Position numbers and translations under genes: made by a program. From a virus, in IMG/VR virus record IMGVR_UViG_3300047557_003911, positions 1 through 47,988 of that record: a stretch of DNA of 47,988 nt; one strand, 5' to 3'. Below are positions 1 to 9,486 of this stretch, one piece after another (the first letter of the stretch is position 1; every line of letters begins with the position of its first letter). The notes below the pieces were generated by a model that was given only the letters and a program-made list of their open reading frames with translations, ran no database searches and had not been told where the DNA came from.

Positions 1-3000
1 CCAGAGGAAAGAGCTGAACTTGTCCCTGAAGTAGCTGAATTTAGGCGTAATCAGCTTCGTCAACCGCAGGAAAGCTCCAATTTACTAGAAACACTGGGTA
101 TTGCAGCCCTGGGACTGGGTGGTTTGGTAGGTGCCGGCCTTGCTGGACGCCGTATGTTGCGTGGCGGAGGTACAAAACCGGTTTCGGCTGCCCCTGGGAT
201 ACGTCTAGACGATATTCCAACTGATGCGGTGGAAACAATTCGTAAAACAGGTGTTCCAAATATTGTTGCAGCATCAAAGGTTGCGGCAATTCCTCAAGCA
301 ACCGTTGATTTAACAACAATCCAACAAACACAAAAACCTGCGATTACCGTTCAAGCAACCGAGGCATTAGATGGTGGTCTTGATCAAGCAATTACTAATC
401 TGTCTGTTGTTCCTGAACAAAGACAAGTCAATGGTTTCAAAGCTTTCAGCCAAGATGTTGATCGCATCATTCGTGAAGCACAATTACAAGAGATAACTAA
501 TAAATTTCCTACGGAAGTTGCAAATGTTGCGCGTGTTCGCCAACAAGCTGTTTCTGGTAATCCATGGGAGCTTGAAGAACTTCTTGAAGAAGGTGGCCGT
601 CAAGCACAAGAGTTTTATGGTGCACGTTATGAACGGGGTGGACGTACTATCGCCGATTTAACCGGTGAGTTAGAGGTATCTCCTGCTCTTGGTAAACAAT
701 TACGTAAATCAGGTATTAACGTACGTGGCGGGCGTGGTGTCCAGTTAAGTCAATTTTCCGACACACCTGCCCGTGAAGGAATTGGCGTTAATCGTTTTAC
801 TCCTAACGAGCTGCTTGAGCGTGCAATGGCAGCCGCATCTTATCCACGTGAAATTCGCGAACAAGTATTAAATCCCAATGTACCAAGAGAAGAGATTATT
901 GATTTTCTCGGTGGGACATCTAAAGTTCGTGGCGGAGCTGTCAGCATGAATCCGTCCATGGAAATTGCTGGTGGCGCACGTGCCTCAATGCCTGGCGCTC
1001 CAATGGAAGAGATTGAAACCGCAGGCGTTGGTGGTAGAGGTTTAACTTATGCAGATACAACAAACCTAAAACAATTACAACAAAAAGAAAAACTTGAGCA
1101 GGCAGGTGTTACATACGATCCCAACACTGGTAATTACTATCAGGAAGTCGATGTTCCCGAAGTTGATCCAACAGAATATATGACTAGAGGTCCCCAGATG
1201 GGGACTGATTACGGAGATACGGAAGGTGTTGGCAATTTACTGATTGAAACCGAATCTTTTAGAGAGCGTACCAATCAGGGCACCACACAAATTCCTGGTT
1301 TTACTCAGGAAATGTCAGGTTTACGCGGTGGATCTGAGCGTCAGGAGCGTTCTGCTGACGTAGTTATTCCTTTGCGACGTACTGCAGAAGGACAACAAAC
1401 TACTGGTCTTCAAGTTGTTGCAAACCCAGATCTACCTTTTGGGCGTCAATTACGTACTCAAGATGCAGGCTACCGTCAAGGTGGTCGCGTTACCTCAGAA
1501 GATCTTAGTGCACAAGGTACAAGACTCCCTGGTGGCTTTGAAACAGCACAAGCAAATGTTTCTGATTTGATTGAAACGCTTCCTTTAACTGAATGGCGTC
1601 AAAGTGGTGGTGTTATTAGGGGTGACGATGGCAAACTGTATTCTGCTGTCGGTTTAGAAGTTGTTGGTGAACAACCCTTAGTTGGATTTAAACGTTCTCC
1701 TGTAGTGCAAGTCGATCCAGTTACGGGACAAGAACGTCGTGTTGGCTTTACGACACCAGAGAATGCACCTCTTTCCCCTGTAGTACTTTCTCGGCAAACT
1801 TTACAGCAAGTTGCAGAGGACGCAAAGAATGCTTACTTTAATAATCCCTCTGCAAAACTACGTTATTTACAAGAGCGTAATCCAAAGGCTTTAGAACTTG
1901 GAAGAGCACAAGGTAAAACACTTTCTGAGATTGGTGAGCCTTACGACTATCAAGGTTTTATTACACAACAAATTGATAAATACTTGATGGAAAATGAGGG
2001 AATTGATCTTCCTGTTTTAAAACCTGATATCGATGAGGTGACTGGTGAGCAAAGACTGAACAAAGAAGGTAGTACTTTTGCTATGAATCTTCTCAAAACA
2101 GAGAAGAGCACTCCTGTTTTTGGTGAAGCATTCTTAATCGATCCGAATACTGGTCAGCGAGTTCCAATGCGGAATGAGCAAGGCAAGATCATGACCAATA
2201 GAGGTGGTTATGTCATTTATCAAACCACAGGTAAAAAAGTGCCAGTTCCTGGTAAATACGATATTACTGGTGGTGGTGGCATTGATCCAATGACCATCTC
2301 TGATGATTATGACGAAGGTAATGTTGCGTACTATACCCCACGTATTGATACTGCAGCTCAACGCAAGGTAATGCAACAGGGTCAACGCCTGAGCGTTCCA
2401 GCAGAAGAGATGCTTGGTATCAGCAGTACACCTACTGGAGCACAGCTGTCGTCGTTACGAGAACAGATGTCAACACCACAAACAGGTGTTGGTATGCGTA
2501 ATGTGCCAGTAATCAATCCACTGACGGGGCAACGCATTGGTACTGAGCGTGTCTCCACAATGAACATCGGTTCTTTTGCACGCACGCAAAATCCATACAC
2601 TGGTCCTGCAGCACCAGTAATGGGTCCTGCATCCCGAGTCCTCTCTGGCAATTATCAGTACACACCGCAACAACTGGCTGTAAATCTTGAACCAACTTCA
2701 ACGCGTCAACAACAAGAACGCAATCAATTTGCTTTAGCGGCAAATCTTACTCCTGGTGGACGCGTTAAAACAGGTGCTTTAAATCTCAGTGGTAATCTTG
2801 GTATCATCAATGCCGGTATTGGTGCTTTAACTGAATCACAAACAGTACAACGTTATGGCTTAACCGGCGGACAATTACAGCAATTTGGAAGACAACTAAT
2901 GGACCAAGCAGCACAGCGCCGTAATCTTCCCTCTGGACCAACCAGTGTTTCTGCTGCGCCTCAGACTCCTTCTACCGGTGGGTCTAGGCAGCCAGTAATT

Positions 3001-3210
3001 CCGGGTATCTTAGAAGGTGCACCCATGGTTGAACGTGGTTACGTTTCCAACCCTGCCTTAGATTTTTATACACGTTCTTTAGAAAATGAAGCAGCGAAAC
3101 TTACAGCTGCACAACCACAAGAACGCCTTGTTCGTAGGCAAGGTAGAATGGTTCCACTGAGTCAGGTTACGAAACCAGTTCAACGTAACGTATTCTTCCA
3201 AAACGGTTAA
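1..3210 (+). CDS. Large virion-type protein, 5' end cut off by the window
   Basis: The frame is open from base 1, so the N-terminus lies outside the window; 1069 residues are visible. A single hydrophobic Gly/Leu/Ala stretch (around residues 33-52, GIAALGLGGLVGAGLAG) looks like a membrane segment or glycine zipper. The rest is hydrophilic, rich in Gln, Gly, Thr and Arg with no cysteine-rich or catalytic motif that I recognise. Length, composition and position at the head of the small-gene row upstream of the terminase suggest a structural or ejected virion protein, but this is inference. The stop at 3208-3210 is two bases before the next start, so it is probably cotranscribed with the following genes. 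Confidence 0.8.
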   Translation, partial: PEERAELVPEVAEFRRNQLRQPQESSNLLETLGIAALGLGGLVGAGLAGRRMLRGGGTKPVSAAPGIRLDDIPTDAVETIRKTGVPNIVAASKVAAIPQATVDLTTIQQTQKPAITVQATEALDGGLDQAITNLSVVPEQRQVNGFKAFSQDVDRIIREAQLQEITNKFPTEVANVARVRQQAVSGNPWELEELLEEGGRQAQEFYGARYERGGRTIADLTGELEVSPALGKQLRKSGINVRGGRGVQLSQFSDTPAREGIGVNRFTPNELLERAMAAASYPREIREQVLNPNVPREEIIDFLGGTSKVRGGAVSMNPSMEIAGGARASMPGAPMEEIETAGVGGRGLTYADTTNLKQLQQKEKLEQAGVTYDPNTGNYYQEVDVPEVDPTEYMTRGPQMGTDYGDTEGVGNLLIETESFRERTNQGTTQIPGFTQEMSGLRGGSERQERSADVVIPLRRTAEGQQTTGLQVVANPDLPFGRQLRTQDAGYRQGGRVTSEDLSAQGTRLPGGFETAQANVSDLIETLPLTEWRQSGGVIRGDDGKLYSAVGLEVVGEQPLVGFKRSPVVQVDPVTGQERRVGFTTPENAPLSPVVLSRQTLQQVAEDAKNAYFNNPSAKLRYLQERNPKALELGRAQGKTLSEIGEPYDYQGFITQQIDKYLMENEGIDLPVLKPDIDEVTGEQRLNKEGSTFAMNLLKTEKSTPVFGEAFLIDPNTGQRVPMRNEQGKIMTNRGGYVIYQTTGKKVPVPGKYDITGGGGIDPMTISDDYDEGNVAYYTPRIDTAAQRKVMQQGQRLSVPAEEMLGISSTPTGAQLSSLREQMSTPQTGVGMRNVPVINPLTGQRIGTERVSTMNIGSFARTQNPYTGPAAPVMGPASRVLSGNYQYTPQQLAVNLEPTSTRQQQERNQFALAANLTPGGRVKTGALNLSGNLGIINAGIGALTESQTVQRYGLTGGQLQQFGRQLMDQAAQRRNLPSGPTSVSAAPQTPSTGGSRQPVIPGILEGAPMVERGYVSNPALDFYTRSLENEAAKLTAAQPQERLVRRQGRMVPLSQVTKPVQRNVFFQNG

Positions 3211-3212
3211 TC

Positions 3213-3431
3213 ATGGCTGAAAAGAAAAAGAAAGACAAGAAATGGATTCAAGGTATGGAGATGAAGGAAGGTGCCTTCACCGCCAAAGCCAAACGTAAAG
3301 GAATTACTTCTGCTCAATTGCAGGAAAACGTCTTATCTAATCCTGATAAGTATGACGAAAAAACCGTTAAACAAGCACGGCTTCGTCAAACCTTGGTAGG
3401 ATTGCATAAGAAGAAAAAGTCTAAAGATTAA
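3213..3431 (+). CDS. Small lysine-rich protein, unknown function
   Basis: This 72-residue protein is very basic, with Lys-rich clusters at both ends (near residues 4-10 and 66-71) around a short helical core (ITSAQLQENVLSNPDKYDEK). It starts two bases after the preceding stop and its own stop overlaps the next start (TAATG), so translation is probably coupled. The charge pattern fits a DNA- or RNA-binding phage accessory protein. I cannot name a family. Confidence 0.75.
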   Translation: MAEKKKKDKKWIQGMEMKEGAFTAKAKRKGITSAQLQENVLSNPDKYDEKTVKQARLRQTLVGLHKKKKSKD

Positions 3432-4015
3432 TGGCTAAAGATGCACGCCTGGATCTAGGCCGTTACATTGATTACACTAAAGAGCCCTTTGTAAAAAAGA
3501 AACAACTCAATTTTGACGAGTTGTTTCAATCTAAAGCGTCAGCAGGTCAATATCCCTGGAATCCTTCACGTTTTACGCAATCAGATTTATTGCGTAAAAT
3601 GATGACGCGCAAATTGTCTTTGAACCCAGGACTTAATTTTATTGGCGAAACAGCAGAGCAATATCAAGTATTTGCTGGTATGCCAAATTTTGATCGTACT
3701 GCTGATTATGACTTTAAAAATGGCCGAGCGTTGACTTCGCAACGTCCAGAAATTCAACCAGGATTTAATGAACTATGGCCAGAAACATATCGACTTAGCC
3801 CAACAATTCCAGCCGATAAAAAAATTAAAAATCCTATGCCACGGATGACGGATCCAGATCCTCGTGGTTTTCTTATGGCTGCCGCAACACGGCAGGCAGA
3901 TTCCGAAGTTGAGGGCAAAACTTCGGTGTCTGAATTACTATCTAAAAAAACAGGCAGTCTTGGCGCACCAGCTGGTTCTTCTATCGCGAAACGTCAAGAA
4001 GAAGATGAGGCATAA
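3431..4015 (+). CDS. Conserved phage protein, unknown function
   Basis: This 194-residue soluble protein begins with an ATG overlapping the stop of the preceding gene (TAATG). It is rich in Pro, Asn and aromatic residues and has no membrane segment. The C-terminus is acidic and Ser/Lys rich. No motif is recognisable. Its place in the run of small genes before the packaging module suggests a minor virion or assembly role, by context only. Confidence 0.75.
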   Translation: MAKDARLDLGRYIDYTKEPFVKKKQLNFDELFQSKASAGQYPWNPSRFTQSDLLRKMMTRKLSLNPGLNFIGETAEQYQVFAGMPNFDRTADYDFKNGRALTSQRPEIQPGFNELWPETYRLSPTIPADKKIKNPMPRMTDPDPRGFLMAAATRQADSEVEGKTSVSELLSKKTGSLGAPAGSSIAKRQEEDEA

Positions 4016-4054
4016 TAACCTCTTGTACAATTGAGTTAAGTTGAAATCAATACA

Positions 4055-4624
4055 GTGAAATTAGCTGGGTTAGGCAAGTTTTTCTCTGCAAATAAAGATA
4101 TTGCTACTAATGTGGGCACCGGTAGCGTACTAGCTGGTGCTTTTGGTGCGCTTGCTGGTGGACCTGGCGTCGGACTTGGCTCTGCATTGATCGATTTTGG
4201 TGTTACATATCCATTAACTGCATTGGCTCGAAAAATTCGACCGCCCAAACCATCCACTACTAACTTTATTCGTACACCAGCTGGAACGTATGAACCAGCT
4301 CCTGAATACTCTAAGGCTGAGGCAGTAGCAAACTTAGGTGGTTCTGTTTTGTCCGCCGGTTTATCGGCAGGTTTAATGCCGGGAATGCCGATTGAGTCAA
4401 CAGTCGCCTCTCAAGATCAAACGTTGTATCACGAGATGTTGCAACGTCAACAAATTAATAACCTACAAGTACCACAAGCAGTTGCTCCTGGGACTCAATT
4501 CCAGATGGCTGGTATTGAGTTTTTAAATCAATATATCAATCCATCAGCTCAAACTCAATACTCATTACCTATTCCTGCCAGGGTTCAACAGGCATTAGAT
4601 CAAACAGGCATGAGGTTGATGTAA
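4055..4624 (+). CDS. Glycine-zipper protein, possible virion membrane-active protein
   Basis: GTG start at 4055; 189 residues. Residues about 20-52 are a Gly/Ala/Leu-rich hydrophobic block (GSVLAGAFGALAGGPGVGLG), and a second one lies near 95-110 (GGSVLSAGLSAGLMPG). Such GxxxG-like repeats occur in membrane-inserting proteins. A TACAAT hexamer lies at 4026-4031, 24 nt before the start. The stop at 4622-4624 overlaps the next ATG (TAATG). It is one of five similar glycine-rich proteins in this window, and I infer a role in the virion or in genome delivery. Confidence 0.75.
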   Translation: MKLAGLGKFFSANKDIATNVGTGSVLAGAFGALAGGPGVGLGSALIDFGVTYPLTALARKIRPPKPSTTNFIRTPAGTYEPAPEYSKAEAVANLGGSVLSAGLSAGLMPGMPIESTVASQDQTLYHEMLQRQQINNLQVPQAVAPGTQFQMAGIEFLNQYINPSAQTQYSLPIPARVQQALDQTGMRLM

Positions 4625-5520
4625 TGGCTTTTCTCCAGGATTTTGTTAAAGGTTTTAAAACTACAGAACAACGACAGAAGAAGTACGACACTAAAACTCT
4701 TTCTGTTGGAGATCCAGGTTTTAAAAAGGGTATTGCCCAAGAAGGCATCACGATGCGTGAAACGCCTGTCCAGTTTCTTGGAGCATATTCTGCACGTGTT
4801 CTAACTGATTTAACAAATGATGGAACTCGTACGCTTTGGTGGCGTGCTAACCATCCAAATGCTATTGCTGATATCGCGGCAAGTGCAGCATTAGGTAGAG
4901 AAACAGCAGCAAAATTGGGACCTTTAAAAACTGGTTTAGTCATGACAGCAGCTTTGGCGCCTGCTGCTGCAGTCTCTGGTGCATATGACTTATTAAATAT
5001 TGGAGAAGTTGGCAGGTCTAAGGGATTTGCTCAAACATATGCAGCAGAGGGATCAGAAGATCGCCGTGAAACTGAACAACCAGTACAAGAAGCATTTGAA
5101 CGCTTTTTCTTGGGACGCACAGGTAAACCGCTTGCGTACGAAGAAGCTAAAAAGGATATTCCTGATTTAACACCAGAACGTTACGGTAATTTCTTGCGTA
5201 GTTATTATCAAGACCGTGGATTCCTAGGTGTATTGAAGGCTACACCAGAGAATTTGCAAGGTGTTCCAGAGGCTCGTTTACTTGGCTATCCCGTAACAAT
5301 CCCTTCTGCACTTGGTGTGGCAGGTGGTGCAGCGGCATTAGGAATTGCTGCACGTACCACTAAACAACCAAGAGCATCACGTCTAGGACTGGCAGGACTT
5401 GCTGGTTCACTTGGTGGGATTTTGACGGGTAATGTTATTAATGAAGTGATTGCTGCAGGTAATCGCCCCAAGTTACCAACAACTGCTGAATACGAAGTGT
5501 TGACTACTGATAGAATCTAA
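4624..5520 (+). CDS. Conserved protein with hydrophobic Ala/Gly segments, unknown function
   Basis: 298 residues, with its start coupled to the preceding stop. Hydrophobic Ala-rich stretches near residues 98-118 (LVMTAALAPAAAVSG) and 220-262 (ALGVAGGAAALGIAA, then GLAGLAGSLGGIL) could be membrane segments. The middle part is charged and helical. No catalytic motif is visible. Like its neighbours it may be a minor virion component that interacts with membranes; this is inference. Confidence 0.75.
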   Translation: MAFLQDFVKGFKTTEQRQKKYDTKTLSVGDPGFKKGIAQEGITMRETPVQFLGAYSARVLTDLTNDGTRTLWWRANHPNAIADIAASAALGRETAAKLGPLKTGLVMTAALAPAAAVSGAYDLLNIGEVGRSKGFAQTYAAEGSEDRRETEQPVQEAFERFFLGRTGKPLAYEEAKKDIPDLTPERYGNFLRSYYQDRGFLGVLKATPENLQGVPEARLLGYPVTIPSALGVAGGAAALGIAARTTKQPRASRLGLAGLAGSLGGILTGNVINEVIAAGNRPKLPTTAEYEVLTTDRI

Positions 5521-5540
5521 AATATAAAAGCGTTTTAATA

Positions 5541-6392
5541 ATGGCATATCCAGATCCTTGGTCTACGCCAGTCCAACCATTATCTAGCCCTTTATATACT
5601 AATCCAACTGCAGGTGCAAATGCTCTTGCTGAACAGACTTTAGTTCAACAGCTTAAAAAACAAGCGGCTGCTGGCAATGAATTTGCAAAAGCCAAACTTG
5701 CTAAGCTCGGTGAGACTGCATCTTCTGCTGGTGAAGCAGTTTTAGGTGTTGCAAAGAATGTCCCGAAACGTGCCATTGTTGGTGGCGGTGCTGTATTAGC
5801 TGGTGTACCAGCTTTGATGCAAGGTGATGTTGCAGGCGCTGCCGGTACTACCGTTGGTGGTCTTCTGGGTGGCGTCGTTGGCGCAGGTTTTGGTCCTGTT
5901 GGTGCAGCAATTGGAACAACCCTTGGTTCGATGGCTGGTGGCGCTCTTGTTGGAGGTACTAAAGCTGCCCTGGAAAAAACACCGCAAGCAGTAAGTATTC
6001 CAACTCCTTTTGGTGATTTGCCACTTAATACTTCCGCACAACAGCTGAAGTATATGCAGCAGCTTAGTGAGATTGGTTTAACTCAAGAACGAAACGCATT
6101 ACAGACACGCGTTGGTGCCACTATTGATCTTACTAAGAAACTAAATGACGAAGATCTGCGTGCACGTCAGGCCCAGTTCCCAATCATGCAAGCCGAACAG
6201 AATGCAGATCTTACTCGTGCTCAAGCATTAATTAATTCTCAAAATAATGCTTATATGCAACAAATGGTTCTTGGTGGTGCAGTTAACCTGACTCTTGATG
6301 CACAACGTGAACGTGGTGCATTCATGCGTCAAGCGATTGCAACTAATCCATATGTAACAGCTCTTGCTGCACCTACTGTAGGAATTGGTTGA
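5541..6392 (+). CDS. Strong glycine-zipper protein, candidate ejection or pilot protein
   Basis: 283 residues. Residues about 75-140 form one long Gly/Ala/Val hydrophobic region with regular GxxxG spacing (VGGLLGGVVGAGFGPVGAAI), the clearest glycine zipper in the window. It is followed by a Gln/Arg-rich, probably coiled-coil segment (about 170-250). This layout of zipper plus helical arm fits proteins that insert into membranes during phage DNA entry, but no family could be confirmed. It sits 20 nt downstream of the previous gene. Confidence 0.75.
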   Translation: MAYPDPWSTPVQPLSSPLYTNPTAGANALAEQTLVQQLKKQAAAGNEFAKAKLAKLGETASSAGEAVLGVAKNVPKRAIVGGGAVLAGVPALMQGDVAGAAGTTVGGLLGGVVGAGFGPVGAAIGTTLGSMAGGALVGGTKAALEKTPQAVSIPTPFGDLPLNTSAQQLKYMQQLSEIGLTQERNALQTRVGATIDLTKKLNDEDLRARQAQFPIMQAEQNADLTRAQALINSQNNAYMQQMVLGGAVNLTLDAQRERGAFMRQAIATNPYVTALAAPTVGIG

Positions 6393-6394
6393 TC

Positions 6395-6838
6395 ATGGCT
6401 GGAATCTCTCCTTCAGGTATTCGTTTAGCAGGTAGTCCTGTTGGTGCTGCTTCTGCTGATCCATTTGGAACTCTAATTGCTGGAATACCAGGTCAAATGA
6501 CTCCTGGTTATACTGGTAGTTTTAATTACACTACTATCTCCGGAATTGATCCGTCCATGGCGGGTTTATTTACTTATATGGAGAGTCGTGATGAACGTGA
6601 ACGTGCACGTCAGCTAGAAGATTGGAATCGTGTTCGTCAGATGCGCAGCGAAGAAGGAAAGGAAGCTGCAAAAATTAAAATGTTAAGCGCATTGCCCGGT
6701 CAAATTCTTCAAGGCTTTGAGTCAATTGCACGTTTATCATATCCAGCTGCAGCCATTGAGATTCAAAGCAGGACACCTGGTTTATTAGCTGGAGTTTATT
6801 CAAACAATCCTTATTCCAATCGTAAATGGCTTTCGTAA
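6395..6838 (+). CDS. Small conserved protein, unknown function
   Basis: I take the ATG at 6395 (147 residues), two bases after the preceding stop; an in-frame TTG at 6389 overlaps that stop and is less likely. The N-terminal half is Gly/Pro/Ser rich. Residues about 65-95 are highly charged and helical (ESRDERERARQLEDWNRVR). No motif is recognised. It is probably part of the same virion gene row. Confidence 0.7.
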   Translation: MAGISPSGIRLAGSPVGAASADPFGTLIAGIPGQMTPGYTGSFNYTTISGIDPSMAGLFTYMESRDERERARQLEDWNRVRQMRSEEGKEAAKIKMLSALPGQILQGFESIARLSYPAAAIEIQSRTPGLLAGVYSNNPYSNRKWLS

Positions 6839-6853
6839 TCTGGAGTTAGAATA

Positions 6854-7321
6854 ATGGCATCATTTGGGACACCAGTAAGCTCGATTCCAAATACGAGCTA
6901 TTTAAACGTTAGTAGTCCCGTTTCTTATACAGGTAAAACAGGTATGGAACCCATTACAACTGCTGCGTTAATTGGCGCAGGTGGCAGTGCAATTAGTGGT
7001 GGTCTTGGTGCAAGTGGATCAAAGAAAGCTGGCGATAAAGCACAAGCTGCAGCTAAAGCGCAGGCTGAAGCAGTCCAACAAGCTGCAAGGGAATCGCCCT
7101 TGATTGGTTTTGGTATGGAGGCCATTGGTAAAAAACATGATTTATTTCTTGGCGGCCCCATGGATCGTGCCAAGGCATATCAAGATACCAAAATGGCTGG
7201 TGCTTTGGCATTTAGCCCAAATACCCTGGCTAAAGAAAGATTACGAAATGCGCAAGAGTTAGCTGCATTTAGACAACAAGCTTATGGCAAAGAAATGGAT
7301 CCTTTCAATAGGTTTGTTTAA
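6854..7321 (+). CDS. Small Gly/Ala-rich protein, unknown function
   Basis: 155 residues, starting at an ATG that overlaps a TTAGAATAATG motif. A glycine-rich hydrophobic block (residues about 34-55, ALIGAGGSAISGGLGASG) is followed by an Ala/Lys/Gln helix (KAQAAAKAQAEAVQQAA). This zipper-then-helix arrangement repeats that of the proteins encoded at 5541 and 15764. No family is recognised. Confidence 0.72.
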   Translation: MASFGTPVSSIPNTSYLNVSSPVSYTGKTGMEPITTAALIGAGGSAISGGLGASGSKKAGDKAQAAAKAQAEAVQQAARESPLIGFGMEAIGKKHDLFLGGPMDRAKAYQDTKMAGALAFSPNTLAKERLRNAQELAAFRQQAYGKEMDPFNRFV

Positions 7322-7353
7322 CTTACAATACAGTTAACGCAAGCGCCCTTGTA

Positions 7354-8016
7354 ATGGCATATTACAACAAGTACTTTAATTCGCCTATTAGTGAGGAAGA
7401 CGAGTCTATTTCTCGTTTATCTTCTCAATTTGAGGAACTTTATAATTATGTACGTGGTGCTGATACTAAATTTGGCGGTGGTGTTCCCCGTGATCCTGTA
7501 GATATTGCTCGTGGTGAAATTGCAGATGTTTACAAAACACGCAAAGCCACCAAAAAAGAACTTCCCCTGATTTATAGGACTTTTGAGCAAGGCATTTCCC
7601 GGGGTTCTACAGATCCAGATGAAGCTCGTTATGCCTATCTAGATATTGCTCGTGCTTCAGGCGGTAATCTTGCCGAAGCTTATAAAAAAGCAGATTTACT
7701 TGGTGCTCAATCTTTAGGTTTTGTACCAGCAGAACGATATGCTCGTTATAAACCAGCTGCTTCCCTCGCTTTTGAGCAGCTACTGGGCCGCCCTCTTGGT
7801 GAGGATGAGTTTAAAAATTACGTCAGCGCAGCACAAGGATTAGGGATTTCCAAAGGCCCTGATTTTCAGGCTTTTCTTGGTGAAACACTTCTTTCTAGTC
7901 CTGAATACAGAAGACGTGCTGTAGTTTTTGATCCTACTAAAGTTGCTTCTGCTATTTCAAAGTTCCGTACGGCACCAAGTATGTCTGAGTATGCTTCAAT
8001 GATTGGTTTATCTTAA
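7354..8016 (+). CDS. Structural-type protein with DUF4214-like segment
   Basis: 220 residues. Residues about 138-190 (FEQLLGRPLGEDEF, then SSPEYRRRAV) resemble the short helical DUF4214 repeat, in which an LLGR turn is followed by a helix and a final SPEY motif; those repeats occur in surface and phage structural proteins. The N-terminal half is charged and helical. A TACAAT box lies at 7324-7329, 25 nt before the ATG. Resemblance was judged by eye only. Confidence 0.72.
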   Translation: MAYYNKYFNSPISEEDESISRLSSQFEELYNYVRGADTKFGGGVPRDPVDIARGEIADVYKTRKATKKELPLIYRTFEQGISRGSTDPDEARYAYLDIARASGGNLAEAYKKADLLGAQSLGFVPAERYARYKPAASLAFEQLLGRPLGEDEFKNYVSAAQGLGISKGPDFQAFLGETLLSSPEYRRRAVVFDPTKVASAISKFRTAPSMSEYASMIGLS

Positions 8017-8041
8017 GATATAAAAAACACAAAAAAAGCCA

Positions 8042-8698
8042 ATGAGCAAAAAAGATAAAGATAAAAAACCTTCATTGTCTTCAACTATTAAAAGTAGTGG
8101 AAAGACAATTACAACAAAAGAATTAAAACAGATAGAAAAAAGTTATGGTTCAAAAGCGGTAGAAAAAGCAAAAACTTACGCACAAACGACTAAAGGGGTT
8201 TCTTTTTCTCCCGGTGCAAAAACATATTACAAAGAAACAAAAGCACCAAAACCAATCGACCTACCGCAAACACCACAAGAAAACTATACCCCTACTACAG
8301 TCATACAGTATGGGGCAGTTCCCCCTGGCTATATGTCCAGGGAAGAATATGAAGCAGCAATGGCGGGCATGATGGAGGCTCTTAGGGGTAGTCTTGACTT
8401 AGAAAAACAGCAAGCTGCTGGCGCCTCTAATGTAAGAGTGGCGGAAATACAAGCAAGTGCTGCTCGTTACGGTTTTGATCGTGATGTAGAAGCTAAAAAA
8501 TATCTTGCAGATCAAGACCTTTTAAAGGGAACACGTGTTGCTGAAATTGAGGGCAAAAACCGTATTGATTTACAAGCTATTATTAATTCTGGATTAAAAG
8601 AAGTTGAGACAGAGCGTCAACGCGGTGAAAAAGACATTGCCCGCATTGGCTCTCAGTCTAGTTTCCGCAATGCGTTAATTGGTGCTTTCAATTTCTAA
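8042..8698 (+). CDS. Lysine-rich helical protein, unknown function
   Basis: 218 residues. The first 60 residues are Lys/Ser/Thr rich, followed by a Pro/Tyr linker (about 77-95) and a long charged helix to the C-terminus (about 120-200), possibly a coiled coil. The composition suggests an oligomeric virion or DNA-associated protein. No catalytic motif is seen. Confidence 0.72.
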   Translation: MSKKDKDKKPSLSSTIKSSGKTITTKELKQIEKSYGSKAVEKAKTYAQTTKGVSFSPGAKTYYKETKAPKPIDLPQTPQENYTPTTVIQYGAVPPGYMSREEYEAAMAGMMEALRGSLDLEKQQAAGASNVRVAEIQASAARYGFDRDVEAKKYLADQDLLKGTRVAEIEGKNRIDLQAIINSGLKEVETERQRGEKDIARIGSQSSFRNALIGAFNF

Positions 8699-8745
8699 AT
8701 CTGTTTACGCTAAAATACTTTCATAACGTCAATACGTTCTAAAAC

Positions 8746-9000
8746 ATGGCTTACGCTGATACGATTGCTGGTATTAATGCAGCACTCCAACGAGGTGAAA
8801 TTGACTCTGCTACTGCTGCTGCACTGAAAAAACAAGCAGCAGAAGGCGAATATGGCGCAAAGTCTTTTGATATTACTGAGTTTGAAGATCTACTTGGTCG
8901 TCTCGAAGGATCAAAAGTTCGTCAACAACGTCAAAAGAGCGTTGAAGGTCGTCGCGATATTATGAGCCAAGGCTTGGCATCCATGATGAGTAATTTCTGA
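8746..9000 (+). CDS. Small helical protein, unknown function
   Basis: 84 residues, soluble and helical. The region about 10-35 (LQRGEIDSATAAALKKQAAE) looks like a helix-turn-helix-sized element but lacks a clear DNA-binding signature. A TAAAAT hexamer lies at 8711-8716, 30 nt before the ATG. The next gene starts 10 nt downstream. Confidence 0.7.
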   Translation: MAYADTIAGINAALQRGEIDSATAAALKKQAAEGEYGAKSFDITEFEDLLGRLEGSKVRQQRQKSVEGRRDIMSQGLASMMSNF

Positions 9001-9010
9001 TCTCGCTAAG

Positions 9011-9199
9011 ATGAATGCTGACTCTGCAGATAATAAGAGTGATTCAGGTCTTTCGTTTGACTTGAACCGTTACAAGCAAGCTGCAGAGTTAGCATATCGT
9101 TATGCAAGAACAAAAGCAGACGAACAAACAAAAAAAGAAAATTCTCCTTTTGATGGAGAAACCAAAAAAGAACCAACAAACAGCAAGGAAATAGAATAA
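9011..9199 (+). CDS. Small charged protein, unknown function
   Basis: 62 residues, strongly hydrophilic with a Lys/Glu/Asn-rich second half. The middle (YKQAAELAYRYARTKADEQ) is a probable amphipathic helix. It ends three bases before the next ATG, so it belongs to the same unit. It has no recognisable family. Confidence 0.65.
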   Translation: MNADSADNKSDSGLSFDLNRYKQAAELAYRYARTKADEQTKKENSPFDGETKKEPTNSKEIE

Positions 9200-9201
9200 T
9201 C

Positions 9202-9486
9202 ATGGGCGAAGATTTTCTTGGTACTGGAATGGGTCAAGATTCAGATCCATACAGTTTTTTATTTGATGAGGATAAAGCTCGTAAAGCAGCATCTGCCGTC
9301 AAACTTTTCCAAGATGTTTCTGTTGGTTCAACAAAAGAAAAAATGAAGGAATCTGGTGCACAAGAACGTGAAACCATTGGCCGAGGCGCAGAAGAACAAC
9401 GTAAGAGCGCAGAGCAAACCCAGCGCTTTGCCGAAAGCGACGAAGCAAGGGACTATCGTCAGGCCCAACGAGCTTATCAATATTGA
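9202..9486 (+). CDS. Small acidic/Gln-rich protein, unknown function
   Basis: 94 residues, Glu/Gln/Arg rich and helical in the second half (RETIGRGAEEQRKSAEQTQR). Its 3' end overlaps the start region of the next gene in another frame. Position directly before the putative small terminase fits an assembly or packaging accessory, by context only. Confidence 0.68.
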   Translation: MGEDFLGTGMGQDSDPYSFLFDEDKARKAASAVKLFQDVSVGSTKEKMKESGAQERETIGRGAEEQRKSAEQTQRFAESDEARDYRQAQRAYQY